The notes beneath the pieces are model-generated. The model was not told the origin of the DNA, did not search any database, and saw only the letters and a program-made list of their open reading frames with translations. Positions 43,838 through 56,857 of a stretch of 64,000 nt of DNA are shown here, in pieces. Numbering within the stretch: the first letter of the stretch is position 1; each line of letters begins with the position of its first letter. Origin of the DNA: Glycomyces artemisiae (lineage in GTDB: Bacteria > Actinomycetota > Actinomycetes > Mycobacteriales > Micromonosporaceae); NCBI RefSeq assembly GCF_003002955.1, contig NZ_PVTJ01000006.1:1-64000 (forward strand), read 5' to 3'. The translations under genes and the position numbers were made by a program.

Positions 43838-45511
43838 TGCTCGCCGGATACGACGCCCTCATCACCACGATCGCGCTCGGCGCGATCCTCGCCTACTCCT
43901 TCCACGTGGTCCTCATGGCCGGGCAGCTCAGCCTCGGCCAGGCCGGGTTCGCGTCCCTCGCGGCCTACGTCTCGACGCTCGTGGTCCCGACCGAGCCCAT
44001 CGCCGGATCGATCTCCCCCGTCATCGTGGGCCTGCCCATGGGGGCGCTCGTCGGCGCCGCCGCCGCGTTCGTCGTGGGCCTGCCGGTGCTGCGCCTGCGC
44101 GGCGTGTTCCTCGCTATCGCGACCATCGCGTCCGCGGAGATGATCCGCGTGCTCATCAACAACGCCGAGTGGACGAACGGCGCCCTCGGCATGCGCCTGG
44201 ACCGGTGGGTGACCTTCGACTTCGCGTGGGCCGTCGTCGCGGTCCTCGCGTACCTGTTCTGGCGGCTCGGGCCCTCCCGCTCGGGCCGCGCGTTCGCCGC
44301 CGTCCGCGAGGACGAGCTCGCCGCCGGGTCCATGGGCGTCGACGTCGCCCGCACCCGCATGGCCTCGTTCGTCGCCTCCGGCGCCATCGCCGGCGTCTAC
44401 GGCGTCATGTTCGCGTACTTCTTCGGCCGCATCACGCCCGTCTCGTTCGACTTCAGCCTCACCGTGAGCGGCCTCGTCACCGCAGTCCTCGGCGGCTACC
44501 TCGTGTTCTTCGGTCCCGTCCTCGGCGCCGTGTTCCTCGGCGCCGTCCCGGAAGTGCAGAACGCCCTCGGCCTCGAAGCGGGCTGGATCCACCCGCTCGT
44601 CACCGGCGTGCTCCTGCTCGCCGTGATCCTGTTCCTCCCCGGCGGCCTGTCGACCCTGTTCGCGCGGCTGCGACCCGCGCCGGCGCGGCCCGGCCCCGAC
44701 TACGCGCCCCTCGACGCCCTCGACCCGCTCCCCGACCCCGGGACGCCCCTCGCCTCCGTGACCGGCCTCGCCAAGAGCTACGGCGCCGTCAACGCCGTGC
44801 GCGGCGTCGACCTGGAGATCCGCGCCGGGGAAGTCCTCGGCGTCATCGGCCCCAACGGCGCCGGGAAGACCACCCTCGTCAACATGATCTCCGGCCTCGA
44901 ACCCCCCACTGCCGGAGAGGGAACCGTCCTCGGCGTCCCGATCGGCTCGCGCCCCCACCGCTTCGCGCAGGCCGGGGTGAGTCGGACCTTCCAGCACTCC
45001 AAGCTGTTCGAGCGCCTCACCGTCCTCGACAACGTCCTCGTCGGCACGCACGTCGTCAGCCGCTCCACGTACCTGCGCCGCCTCCTGTGGCTCCCCTCGG
45101 CCCGCCGCGACGAGCGCCGCGCCCTCGCGCTCGCCTGGGCCCAGCTGGAACGCGTCGGCCTCGCCGACCGCGCCGCCGCCCGCCCCGGCGCCCTCTCCTA
45201 CGGCGACCGCCGCCGCCTGGAGATCGCCCGCGCCCTCGCGGCCCACCCCACCCTGCTCATCCTCGACGAGCCCGCCGCGGGCATGAACCACGTCGAGGCG
45301 CTCGAACTCGCCGGGCTCATCCGCGGCCTCGCCGACGACGGCGTCACCGTCCTGTTCATCGAGCACAACGTGAAGATGGTCCTCGACGCCTGCACCCGCC
45401 TCGTCGTCCTCGACTTCGGCGAGGTCATCGCCGAGGGCGAGCCGCGCGAGGTCGCCGCCGACCCGCGGGTCGTCGAGGCGTACCTGGGCACCGAGCACGA
45501 GGAGTCCGAAC

Positions 45512-45519
<8 letters not shown>
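43837..45519 (+). CDS. LivM-LivG fusion: ABC importer permease joined to ATPase
   Basis: A 560-residue protein. Residues 1-275 are a LivM-type permease (MAGQLSLGQAGFASLAAYVS; docking loop GRAFAAVREDELAAGSMGVDV). A Pro/Asp-rich linker at about 280-310 leads to a LivG-type ATPase (Walker A GPNGAGKTTLVN, Walker B LLILDEPAAGMNHVEA, His switch FIEHNVKMV). The signature region reads ALSYGDRRRLEIARAL, the form usual in LivG. ATG 43837 has AGGGAGGT three bases upstream. Fusion fixes the stoichiometry of one permease with one ATPase. Confidence 0.9.
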
Positions 45520-46222
<703 letters not shown>

Positions 46223-46250
46223 CGCCGCGCCCGCCGAAGGAACCCCTGAG

Positions 46251-48779
46251 ATGAACGATGAGCTAGCCGAGTCCCCGCCTTCGCAGTCGAAGCGGCGCCC
46301 GCGCGGCGGCCCCTGGTCCCGCATGAGAATCCGGACCAAGCTGACGATCATGCTGCTCGTCCCGGCGCTCACCCTGGCCGGGATGGTAGCGCTCCGCCTG
46401 GTCGAGTCGGCGGACGAGGCGCGCGACATCGGCGCGACCGCCGACGCCGTCGAGCTCGCCCGGGACGTCAACGCCGTGATCGTCGCGATCCAGGCCGAGC
46501 GCAAGGACGCCGCCCGGCTCGTGTACCAGGAGCAGACCGGCGTCACCGACGTCGAGTCCATCCAGAACTCGTTCGCGGGCAACGAGACCGACACCGGCGC
46601 GGCGCTCGACGCGCTCGCCGCGACCCGTGCCTCCCTCGCCCTCGACGACGAGTCGGAGGCGCTCCTCGACCGCGCCGACGCGCCGCTGGAGCGGCTCGGC
46701 ATCGCCCGCGAGGCCGTCCGCGACGGCTCCGTCGCCGCCGTCCACCTCACGGTGTACAACTCCGTGGTCTCCCGCCTCGCGGCCGTCCTCGACCACGTCG
46801 TCGACCTCGCCGGGACCTCGGAGCTGACCCGGACCGTGCGCACCGCCGCGCTCCTGGCCGCGATCGACGAGTCCTCCGAGCAGATCCGCATGCTCGTGCT
46901 CTCGCTCGAAGACGGCCGCCCGCTCGCGGGCAAGCACCGGACCTTCATGCGGCTCACCGCCGCCCGCGAGGAGTCCCTCGCCGAGTACCGCCGCATGCTC
47001 GCCCAGACCGACCCCGACGCCGCCGTCTTCGAGGTGGGCGGCCTCGGCGCCGCCGACGCCCGCGAGGCCAACGCGTTCGAGAGCACCATCGCGGGCTCGC
47101 GATCCGACGAAGAGCAGGAGGTCGAGCACTACGCGCTCATGGCCGCGTACGACGCCCGCCACGCGGCGACCACGGAGCTCGTGACCGCCTCGTTCGACGA
47201 GGCGACCGCGGAGGCCGAAGCCGTCAGCGCCGCCGCGATCCGAAGGCTCGCAACGGAATCGATCATCGCGATCGTGGCGCTCGCCATCGCGTTCCTCATC
47301 GCGTTCACCATCGGCCGCTCGGTCACGCGGGGTCTGCGCGACCTGTCGGGCTCGGCCCGGCAGATCGCCATGGTCGACCTGCCGCAGGCCGTCAAGCGCG
47401 TCGACCAGCAGCAGGGCCTCGGCGGGCTCAGCCCGTTCGAGTACGCCGCCCGCACGACCCCGCCCATGCAGGTCCGCGGCGACGACGAGCTCAGCGAGGT
47501 CGGCGAGGCGTTCAACATCGTCCACCGCGAGGCCATCCGCGTCTCCGCGCAGCAGGCGCTCCTGCGGTACCACGTCGGCGCGATCTTCGTGCGCCTCGCC
47601 CGCCGCGGCCACTCGCTCACCGGGCGGCTCACCGCCGAACTCGACGCGGCGGAGCAGAACGAGCAGGACCCCGAGCGGCTCCAGCGGCTGTTCCGCCTCG
47701 ACCACCTCGCGTCGCTCATCGGGCGCGCCAACGACTCCCTGCTGGTCCTCGGCGGCTCCTCGGCCGCGAAGGTCCGCACCACCGACGCCTCGCTCGACGA
47801 CGTGCTCATCGCGGCCCAGAGCCGCATCGAGTACTACACGCGCATCGAGGCCGCGGCCGACGAGGGCGCGTGGGTCAAGGCCGACCACGTCGACGACGTC
47901 GTGCAGCTCCTCGCCGAGCTCATGGACAACGCCACCCGCTATTCGGAGTCGGCCGCCGAGATCACCGCCCGGGTCCTCACCGGGAAGGTCATCATCCAGG
48001 TGCGCGACCACGGCATCGGCATCGAGCCCGACCGGATGGAGCGGTTCAACGACCGCCTCCGCCGCGATACCCCGGTGGACCTGGAGGCCATGCAGGCCAT
48101 GGGGCTCACCGTGGTCGGCTTCCTCGCCGGGCGGCACGGCATCGAAGTCGAGCTGCGGCCCTCGATCGGCGGCGGCGTCGTCGCCGAGATCGCCGTGCCC
48201 GGCACGCTGCTCTCGTTCACCCCGCCGCCGCGCAGCCAGCGCCCGGAGAACCTCACGGGCACCGCGGCCGGGGCGCGGACCGTGCCGCTGCCGCGGCCCC
48301 GCCGCAACGCTCCGCTGTTCGGCCGCCCCGACGGCGCCGACGCCGCGCCGCCCCAGGTCCCGGGGCAGCGTCAGCCCGCCAAGCACGTTGCGCCCGAACC
48401 GAAGGCGCTCCCCGCGGGTCCGAGCCCGCGTGTCTCCGCTGTGGACGACACGCGCCCGCTCCCGGTACTCTCCTCCTCGACGACGGCCGTGCTCTCCGAG
48501 CTCCCGGAGATCAAGTTCGACGTGACCGTGGTGCACGCCGACCCGTCCCTGCGGGCCGGTCATGCACTGCCCCAACCGAAGAAACCGCCCGCGTTCGGGC
48601 CGAACGGCCTGCCGCGGCGGGACCCGATGACGAATCTGGTCCCCGGCGCGGTCGCCCCCAGCCCGGGTCAGGACGGCATGGTCATCGAGCGCAACCCCCG
48701 GAGCATCGGCGCGACGTACTCCGCGTACGCCCGCGGCCTTTCGAGCAGCAGGACCGCTGGACCCCAAAATGAGAAATGA
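46251..48779 (+). CDS. NIT-domain sensor histidine kinase-like protein (CvnA-like)
   Basis: An 842-residue membrane sensor. A helix at about 29-48, a large extracytoplasmic NIT (nitrate/nitrite-sensing-like) domain at about 50-330, a second helix at about 335-358, a HAMP-like linker and an ATPase domain with ELMDNATRYSE and DHGIGIEPDRM. The dimerisation region RRGHSLTGRL to RLDHLASLIGRANDSLLVLGG is the conservon type. A 200-residue Pro-rich tail follows. In Streptomyces conservons, CvnA works with CvnB, CvnC and the GTPase CvnD; only CvnB follows here. It is 28 bases after the ABC transporter genes, which suggests a shared transcript and signal. Confidence 0.85.
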   Translation: MNDELAESPPSQSKRRPRGGPWSRMRIRTKLTIMLLVPALTLAGMVALRLVESADEARDIGATADAVELARDVNAVIVAIQAERKDAARLVYQEQTGVTDVESIQNSFAGNETDTGAALDALAATRASLALDDESEALLDRADAPLERLGIAREAVRDGSVAAVHLTVYNSVVSRLAAVLDHVVDLAGTSELTRTVRTAALLAAIDESSEQIRMLVLSLEDGRPLAGKHRTFMRLTAAREESLAEYRRMLAQTDPDAAVFEVGGLGAADAREANAFESTIAGSRSDEEQEVEHYALMAAYDARHAATTELVTASFDEATAEAEAVSAAAIRRLATESIIAIVALAIAFLIAFTIGRSVTRGLRDLSGSARQIAMVDLPQAVKRVDQQQGLGGLSPFEYAARTTPPMQVRGDDELSEVGEAFNIVHREAIRVSAQQALLRYHVGAIFVRLARRGHSLTGRLTAELDAAEQNEQDPERLQRLFRLDHLASLIGRANDSLLVLGGSSAAKVRTTDASLDDVLIAAQSRIEYYTRIEAAADEGAWVKADHVDDVVQLLAELMDNATRYSESAAEITARVLTGKVIIQVRDHGIGIEPDRMERFNDRLRRDTPVDLEAMQAMGLTVVGFLAGRHGIEVELRPSIGGGVVAEIAVPGTLLSFTPPPRSQRPENLTGTAAGARTVPLPRPRRNAPLFGRPDGADAAPPQVPGQRQPAKHVAPEPKALPAGPSPRVSAVDDTRPLPVLSSSTTAVLSELPEIKFDVTVVHADPSLRAGHALPQPKKPPAFGPNGLPRRDPMTNLVPGAVAPSPGQDGMVIERNPRSIGATYSAYARGLSSSRTAGPQNEK

Positions 48780-48793
48780 CCCGGAGAACGATC

Positions 48794-49210
48794 ATGAACA
48801 CCACTAGTGCGCAACTGGACTTCCTTCTCAACGACTTCGTCGGCCGGGTGCCCCACGTGACGCACGTGATCGCCGTGGCCGCCGACGGCCTGCTCATCGC
48901 CTCGAACAACACGCTGCCGCGCGACGAGGCCGAGCGCCTCTCCGCCATCGCCTCGGGTCTGACGAGCCTCCTCGCCGGTGCGGCCCGGTCGCTCCAGGCC
49001 GACCCGGTCATCTCCAACCTCACGGAGATGAACGGCGGCTTCATGTTCTCGATGTCCGTGTCGAGCGGCGCCAGCATCCTCGCCCTCGCCGGCCTCAACT
49101 GCGACATCGGCCAGGTCGGCCACGAACTCGCCAACCTCATCAACCAGGTCGGCCCGGCCCTCACCCCCGCCGCCCGCCAGGTCTACGCCGCCCAATACCA
49201 GCAGCACTGA
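48794..49210 (+). CDS. Roadblock/LC7-domain protein (CvnB-like)
   Basis: A 138-residue Roadblock/LC7 protein (HVIAVAADGLLIASN, LSAIASGLTSLLAGAARSL, GGFMFSMSVSSGASILALA). In conservons this subunit bridges the sensor and the small GTPase. ATG 48794 has GGAG seven bases upstream; an ATG overlapping the cvnA stop at 48776 is less likely. A strong terminator follows, so no cvnC or cvnD belongs to this operon. Confidence 0.88.
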   Translation: MNTTSAQLDFLLNDFVGRVPHVTHVIAVAADGLLIASNNTLPRDEAERLSAIASGLTSLLAGAARSLQADPVISNLTEMNGGFMFSMSVSSGASILALAGLNCDIGQVGHELANLINQVGPALTPAARQVYAAQYQQH

Positions 49211-49222
49211 CCGACAAGCGAA

Positions 49223-49255
49223 GAGGCCGGAAGCCGCTCCGCGGCTTCCGGCCTC
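49223..49255. terminator. Strong terminator after cvnB
   Basis: A perfect 15-bp stem (GAGGCCGGAAGCCGC at 49223-49237, GCGGCTTCCGGCCTC at 49241-49255) with a 3-nt loop, followed by AGGTTTG. Confidence 0.88.
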
Positions 49256-49290
49256 AGGTTTGCAGGTCCACAGTTTTATGAACCACAGGC

Positions 49291-49521
49291 CTATAAGCGG
49301 TCAGGCGGCCTTCGAAAGCTGCGAGACGCGCTGTCAGGGGCCATGTGCCAGACGATGGCGATCGGTGCGGTATCGGCCTCGGCGACGCCGAGGCAGTCGA
49401 GGTAGTCGCGGACCATCTCCTCTGCGCCTCCAGCGGTGGTCGACTGGGTGACGCCAACACCGGGGACGTCGAGTTCCCACCGGCCGTGCACTCGCGTCGC
49501 AGTGACGGTGTATTCCTTCAT
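49291..49521 (-). CDS. HicB-like solitary antitoxin-type protein
   Basis: A 76-residue protein starting MKEYTVTATRVHGRWELDVP, with the partial RNase-H-like beta-beta-beta-alpha pattern of HicB antitoxins (AGGAEEMVRDYLDCLGV). No HicA toxin gene is adjacent, so it may be an orphan antitoxin or a regulator. ATG 49521 follows GGAGGAGGGG at eight bases. Confidence 0.65.
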   Translation of the reverse strand: MKEYTVTATRVHGRWELDVPGVGVTQSTTAGGAEEMVRDYLDCLGVAEADTAPIAIVWHMAPDSASRSFRRPPDRL

Positions 49522-49581
49522 CGCAACCACCCCTCCTCCAGGCATTCCATATGCCTGATGATGCTGGCACAGATGCCGGGA

Positions 49582-50013
49582 CTAGATGGTCTCGGTGTTC
49601 TCTGGCGGTCTCATGACTTCGATGTCGGTCCGGACGAAGTCGTCGCCGACGCAGAGGATCGGCCAGCCGAGTTCGGCGGCGATGCCGTAGACGATGCAGT
49701 CGCCGAAGTTCAGTTTGGCGGGATGTCGCCCTTTGCCGAACCGGCGCCATGATTCGAGCGCCCGTTCGGCCGACTTGGCCGTCACATCGACGATGTCGAT
49801 CTCCGCGTCGCGGACGAACCGAGCCGCGATTCCGGTCTCGCGCGGACCGAAACGGGACTCCAGGACCATGCTCAGCTCAAGATAGGTCGCCGCGGGCATG
49901 ACCGCCGCGGTCGTCTTCTTGAGCGCCTCGGCCAGCCAGTCGGCGCCTGGTTCGCCGCTCAGGATCGCGACCGCGGCGGAAGCGTCCACGACGAGGAAGT
50001 CTGCTTCGGTCAC
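49582..50013 (-). CDS. vapC: VapC-type PIN-domain toxin
   Basis: A 143-residue PIN-domain ribonuclease. The acidic metal-binding residues are Asp10 (FLVVDASA), Glu46 (YLELSMVLE), Asp105 (NFGDCIVYG) and Asp124/125 (VGDDF), so the active site is complete. It would cut tRNA or mRNA when free from VapB. Its start overlaps the vapB stop (ATGA), typical of TA pairs. Confidence 0.9.
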   Translation of the reverse strand: MTEADFLVVDASAAVAILSGEPGADWLAEALKKTTAAVMPAATYLELSMVLESRFGPRETGIAARFVRDAEIDIVDVTAKSAERALESWRRFGKGRHPAKLNFGDCIVYGIAAELGWPILCVGDDFVRTDIEVMRPPENTETI

Positions 50014-50264
50014 GTGGGCAGGCCGTTCTCGTCGTATCCCAGGATCTCGTCGGCGGTGCGGTCGTCGACCACCGGCAGTTCCCGCAGCTCGGCGCGCAGC
50101 GCGTCGAGTCGGTGGCCGATGCGTCGGGAGCGGGTGCCGTGCGTCTGCCGCTCCAGGCGTTCGCGGATCGCCTTCTCGACGGCCTCCGTCAGGGATTCGC
50201 CGGTGGCCGCGACCAGCTCGCGCGCGAGCCGGTCGGCCTCGGCGCTTTTGATGCTCAGTGCCAT
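50010..50264 (-). CDS. vapB: VapB-type antitoxin (Rv0623-like family)
   Basis: An 84-residue antitoxin. The N-terminal part ([20 protein letters not shown], then [18 protein letters not shown]) is a ribbon-helix-helix-like DNA-binding segment, and the C-terminal [16 protein letters not shown] is the toxin-neutralising tail. It precedes and overlaps vapC. A TAGAAT hexamer seven bases before the ATG suggests a leaderless transcript. Confidence 0.88.
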   Translation of the reverse strand: MALSIKSAEADRLARELVAATGESLTEAVEKAIRERLERQTHGTRSRRIGHRLDALRAELRELPVVDDRTADEILGYDENGLPT

Positions 50265-50271
50265 GTCTGGA

Positions 50272-50301
50272 ATTCTACCGCTGGTTCTCGAAATCTAGAA
50301 T
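50272..50301 (-). promoter_or_regulatory. vapBC promoter with inverted-repeat operator
   Basis: ATTCTA (50272-50277) and TAGAAT (50296-50301) form an inverted repeat 24 bp centre to centre. The proximal arm is the -10 hexamer on the minus strand. This layout suits autorepression by a VapBC complex. Confidence 0.5.
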
Positions 50302-50325
50302 CAATGCGCCGCGGCCTCGGAAACG

Positions 50326-50366
50326 CCGGTGGGCCGGGAGTCGCGAAGCGGCTCCCGGCCCACCGG
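50326..50366. terminator. Strong terminator after ilvC
   Basis: A perfect 15-bp stem (CCGGTGGGCCGGGAG at 50326-50340, CTCCCGGCCCACCGG at 50352-50366) with an 11-nt loop, 17 bases past the ilvC stop. Confidence 0.85.
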
Positions 50367-50382
50367 TCGAGGTGCTGAAAAC

Positions 50383-51934
<1,552 letters not shown>

Positions 51935-51935
51935 C

Positions 51936-53816
<1,881 letters not shown>

Positions 53817-53875
53817 GTCCTTCGTCCAATAGGGAGATGTGGCTGGTTCGACATGCGGCGTCGTTCCCCGGGCAG

Positions 53876-53937
53876 AAAAAATCGCCCGCGTGCTAGGACG
53901 CACGGGGCGAGCGCACCGTCAAGGAACGACGGTGCGC
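53876..53937 (-). terminator. ilvBNC attenuator: pause hairpin and rho-independent terminator
   Basis: On the minus strand, right after the leader stop, a perfect 10-bp hairpin (arms 53911-53920 and 53928-53937, 7-nt loop) is followed by a second hairpin (TCGCCC 53882-53887 and GTGC 53890-53893 paired with GCAC 53900-53903 and GGGCGA 53905-53910) and six T residues (53881-53876). ilvB starts 60 bases further on. This is the layout of a classic ribosome-mediated attenuator. The antiterminator pairing was not computed. Confidence 0.75.
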
Positions 53938-54020
53938 TAGGTAAGTACTACGACGAGCGGCCGGGCGGCGAGGGCCTCGGTCGCGTTCTGGTCGTAGTTC
54001 TGCTGCGGCACGCCCCCCAT
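53937..54020 (-). CDS. ilvB leader peptide (27 aa) ending LVVVLT
   Basis: A 27-residue reading frame, MGGVPQQNYDQNATEALAA followed by RPLVVVLT, from ATG 54020 to TAG 53939-53937. Five of the last six residues before the stop are Leu or Val (CTC GTC GTA GTA CTT), the products of the ilv pathway, so ribosome stalling here would report branched-chain amino-acid supply. The stop codon touches the first attenuator hairpin. TTGACT at 54047-54042 could serve as -35, but I found no good -10. Confidence 0.72.
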   Translation of the reverse strand: MGGVPQQNYDQNATEALAARPLVVVLT

Positions 54021-54043
54021 GATTCACGATTCCGGCCCGTGAG

Positions 54044-56761
54044 TCAACTTTTCTCAGACTCCGGGACGTCGCTCGGCGTGTCGCGGGGCCCGGGCACGTC
54101 GTACGGCCCGGACGGGAGGGCCCTGGGCTCCTCGGTGAGCCAGCGCGTCAGGTCGTCGGGGTCCATGGGCTTGGCGAGCAGGTAGCCCTGCACCAGTGGG
54201 GCTTCGGCGGCGATCATGGCGTTGAGCTGGAGGTCGGTCTCGACGCCTTCGGCGATGACCTCCATGCCGAGGATGCGGCCGAGGGCGACGGTGACGGCGG
54301 CGAGGGGGCCGACGCCGCCGTCGTCCTTGGCGATGAGGTCGCGGTCGATCTTGAGGATGTCGACGGGGAGGCGGTCGAGCTGGCCGAGGGAGGAGTACCC
54401 GGATCCGAAGTCGTCCAAGGCGATCCGCACGCCCGCGCCCCTCAGAGCGCCGAGCTGGGCGATGAGGGTGTTCATCTGGTGGGAGAAGTCGTGCTCGGTG
54501 ACTTCGAGCACGAGGCGCTTGGCGGGGACGCCCGCGGCGATGAGCGCGGTGTTGACCTCGGTGGCGAACAGGTGGGTGTGGAGCTCCTTGACGGAGACGT
54601 TGACGGAGATCCAGGCTTTGATGCCGCCGTTGGCCCAGGCGGCGAGCTGCTCGGCGGCGCGGTTGACGGTCCACACGGCGAGGTCCTGGGTGAGGCCGGA
54701 CTCGGTGGCGGCGGGGATGAACTCGGCGGGGCTGACATGGCCGAGCCGGGGGTGGTGCCAGCGCATGAGAGCCTCGGCGCCGACGATGGAGCGGTCGGCG
54801 GTGGAGAAGACGGGCTGGTAGACGAGGCGGAGCTCGTCGCGGAGGATGGCGCCGCGCAGCTCTTGGGACAGCTCGTTCTTGCGGCGCACGACGCGGTCGA
54901 ACTCGGCGTCGTAGGTGGCGTAGCGGTTCTTCCCGGCCTGCTTGGCGGCGCGCAGGGCGAGGTCGGCGTTGCGCAGGAGCAGTTCGGGGTCGCCGAGTCC
55001 CTCTGCGGCGGTGGCGATGCCGACCGAGCCGGTGACGAAGACGGTGGACTCGTCGTGGAACTCGTACGGCTCGCCGAGGCGGGCGACGAGCGCCTTGGCG
55101 GTGGCGACGGCCTCGGCCCGGCTGGCGCGCAGCAGTATCGCGAACTCGTCGCCGCCGAGGCGGGCGCCGACGTCGGTGGGGCGCAGGAGTTCCTTGATGC
55201 GGCGGGAGACCTCGACGAGGAGCTCGTCGCCGAAGTCGTGGCCGCGGGTGTCGTTGACGTTCTTGAAGCCGTCGAGGTCGAGCAGGAGCAGGGCGGTCTG
55301 GTGCTCTTCGGCGGCGACGCCGTCTTCGAGGCTCTGGAGGAGCGCCCGGCGGTTGGCGAGGCCGGTGAGGGGGTCGGAGTAGGCCATGCGGGCGAGCTCG
55401 GTCTCCAGGCTCCTGCGGGCGCCGACGTCCTCGACGCGGGCGACGAGGGCGCGCACCTGGGGGCGGCCGCGGAGGTCGGAGACGACGGTCTCGGTGTGGC
55501 GCCAGCGGCGGGAGGCGTCGCGGACGCGGACGTTCAGGGAGACCTGGCCGGTGTGGCTGAGGCCGTCGAGGAGGGTGCGCAGGTCCTCGGCGGTGTGGCG
55601 GCGGTCGTCGACGTGGACGAGGTCGAGGAAGGACTCGCCGAGGCAATCGCCCGCTTCGGTGGCGGGCCGCCACGCGGAGTCCTCGGGGTGCCAGGTGACC
55701 TTGAGCTCCTCGTCGAGGACGAGGACGGTGTCGGAGGCGACGCCGACGATCGCGGAGAGGCGGCGCTGCCGGGCCGCGGCCTCGCCGGTGACGCGTCTGA
55801 CGTCGAAGTAGGTGAGGACGAGGCGGGCGCCGAGGGCGCCGACGGCGGCGAGGCCGAGGAGGGCCGCGTCGAGCGGGAGCGCGCCGCGGGTGGCGCCGTT
55901 GATGAGGACGGTGGCGGCGGCGAGGGCGCCGGCCCCGGCCATGACGGTGTAGTGGACGCCGGGGTAGTTGGGCTTGTCGATCGGGGCGGGCTTGTGGCGG
56001 CGGGCGGCGAAGTAGGTGACGCCGAGGAGGGCCGCGCAGGTGGCGACCCAGGCGACGGACCACCACAGGACGCGCTCCTCGGGGCGCAGCCACTGCCAGG
56101 CCACGAACGTGGACAGGCCGGTGAAGTGGACGGCGAAGACGGCGAGGTACGCGGAGGCGTGGCGGCGGCGCCAGCGCTGGATGCGGAAGGTGGTGGTGAA
56201 GCCGACGCCGAGCATGACGATCCCCATCATGCCGGGGATGACGATGGCGAGGTCGCCTTCGCCGAGGGGGCCGCGCATCTGCGCGAACAGGGGGCGCGCG
56301 AACAGGGTCCAGGCGAAGAAGAGCACGCAGAGGCCGACGAAGGAGCCGTCGACGAGGCGCCGCTGGACCGCTTGCGGGGCCCAGCCGCGGTCGGGCAGGC
56401 GCAGGAGGGCGAGGGCCCAGAGGACGACCGCCGCGGCGAACCCGGACCCGGCGACGGCGTCCCCCGCGGGGTCGGGGAGCCAGACCGCGGCGGCGAAGGA
56501 CGCGGCCATGGTCTGGATGCCGGCGGCCATGAGCTGGTAGGTGGTGCGGCGGCCCGCCTCGATGCGGCGGGCGGCGCGCCACATGAGCGATCCGGCGCAG
56601 GCGGCGCCGATGGAGCCGAGGGCGGCGGCGGTCCCGGGTGCGATGGTCCCGAACGCGGTGTCGAGGGCGACGGCGACGGCCGCCGCGAGCACGGAGCACC
56701 ACACTGCGGCGGTCGCGGTCCACGACAGCGATTGCCGGACGCGACGGGGGGTTGGCGTCAT
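54044..56761 (-). CDS. Membrane-bound GGDEF-EAL cyclic-di-GMP protein
   Basis: A 905-residue protein with about ten membrane helices (1-320), a PAS-like domain (about 335-455), a GGDEF domain with intact LGGDEFAILL, preceded five residues earlier by an RPTD product-inhibition site, and an EAL domain with AEALMRW, NVSVKEL, DDFGSGYSSL and AEGVET. Both synthesis and hydrolysis of cyclic-di-GMP look possible. The tail is Pro-rich. In Streptomyces such proteins (CdgB/RmdA class) affect differentiation. It lies just upstream of the ilv leader in the same direction but is separated from it functionally. Confidence 0.9.
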   Translation of the reverse strand: MTPTPRRVRQSLSWTATAAVWCSVLAAAVAVALDTAFGTIAPGTAAALGSIGAACAGSLMWRAARRIEAGRRTTYQLMAAGIQTMAASFAAAVWLPDPAGDAVAGSGFAAAVVLWALALLRLPDRGWAPQAVQRRLVDGSFVGLCVLFFAWTLFARPLFAQMRGPLGEGDLAIVIPGMMGIVMLGVGFTTTFRIQRWRRRHASAYLAVFAVHFTGLSTFVAWQWLRPEERVLWWSVAWVATCAALLGVTYFAARRHKPAPIDKPNYPGVHYTVMAGAGALAAATVLINGATRGALPLDAALLGLAAVGALGARLVLTYFDVRRVTGEAAARQRRLSAIVGVASDTVLVLDEELKVTWHPEDSAWRPATEAGDCLGESFLDLVHVDDRRHTAEDLRTLLDGLSHTGQVSLNVRVRDASRRWRHTETVVSDLRGRPQVRALVARVEDVGARRSLETELARMAYSDPLTGLANRRALLQSLEDGVAAEEHQTALLLLDLDGFKNVNDTRGHDFGDELLVEVSRRIKELLRPTDVGARLGGDEFAILLRASRAEAVATAKALVARLGEPYEFHDESTVFVTGSVGIATAAEGLGDPELLLRNADLALRAAKQAGKNRYATYDAEFDRVVRRKNELSQELRGAILRDELRLVYQPVFSTADRSIVGAEALMRWHHPRLGHVSPAEFIPAATESGLTQDLAVWTVNRAAEQLAAWANGGIKAWISVNVSVKELHTHLFATEVNTALIAAGVPAKRLVLEVTEHDFSHQMNTLIAQLGALRGAGVRIALDDFGSGYSSLGQLDRLPVDILKIDRDLIAKDDGGVGPLAAVTVALGRILGMEVIAEGVETDLQLNAMIAAEAPLVQGYLLAKPMDPDDLTRWLTEEPRALPSGPYDVPGPRDTPSDVPESEKS

Positions 56762-56857
56762 CCACTGGTCCGATCGTAGGAAGCCTCGTGCATTACAGGA
56801 TGCCGCATGGTCCGCCGTTTCCGTCTCGGGCCCTCCGCGATTCCAGTCCGCGTCCGG

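Noticed and set aside
49522-49581. A HicA toxin next to the HicB-like gene
   Set aside because: The 60-bp gap is too short and the adjacent genes are VapB and VapC by motif.
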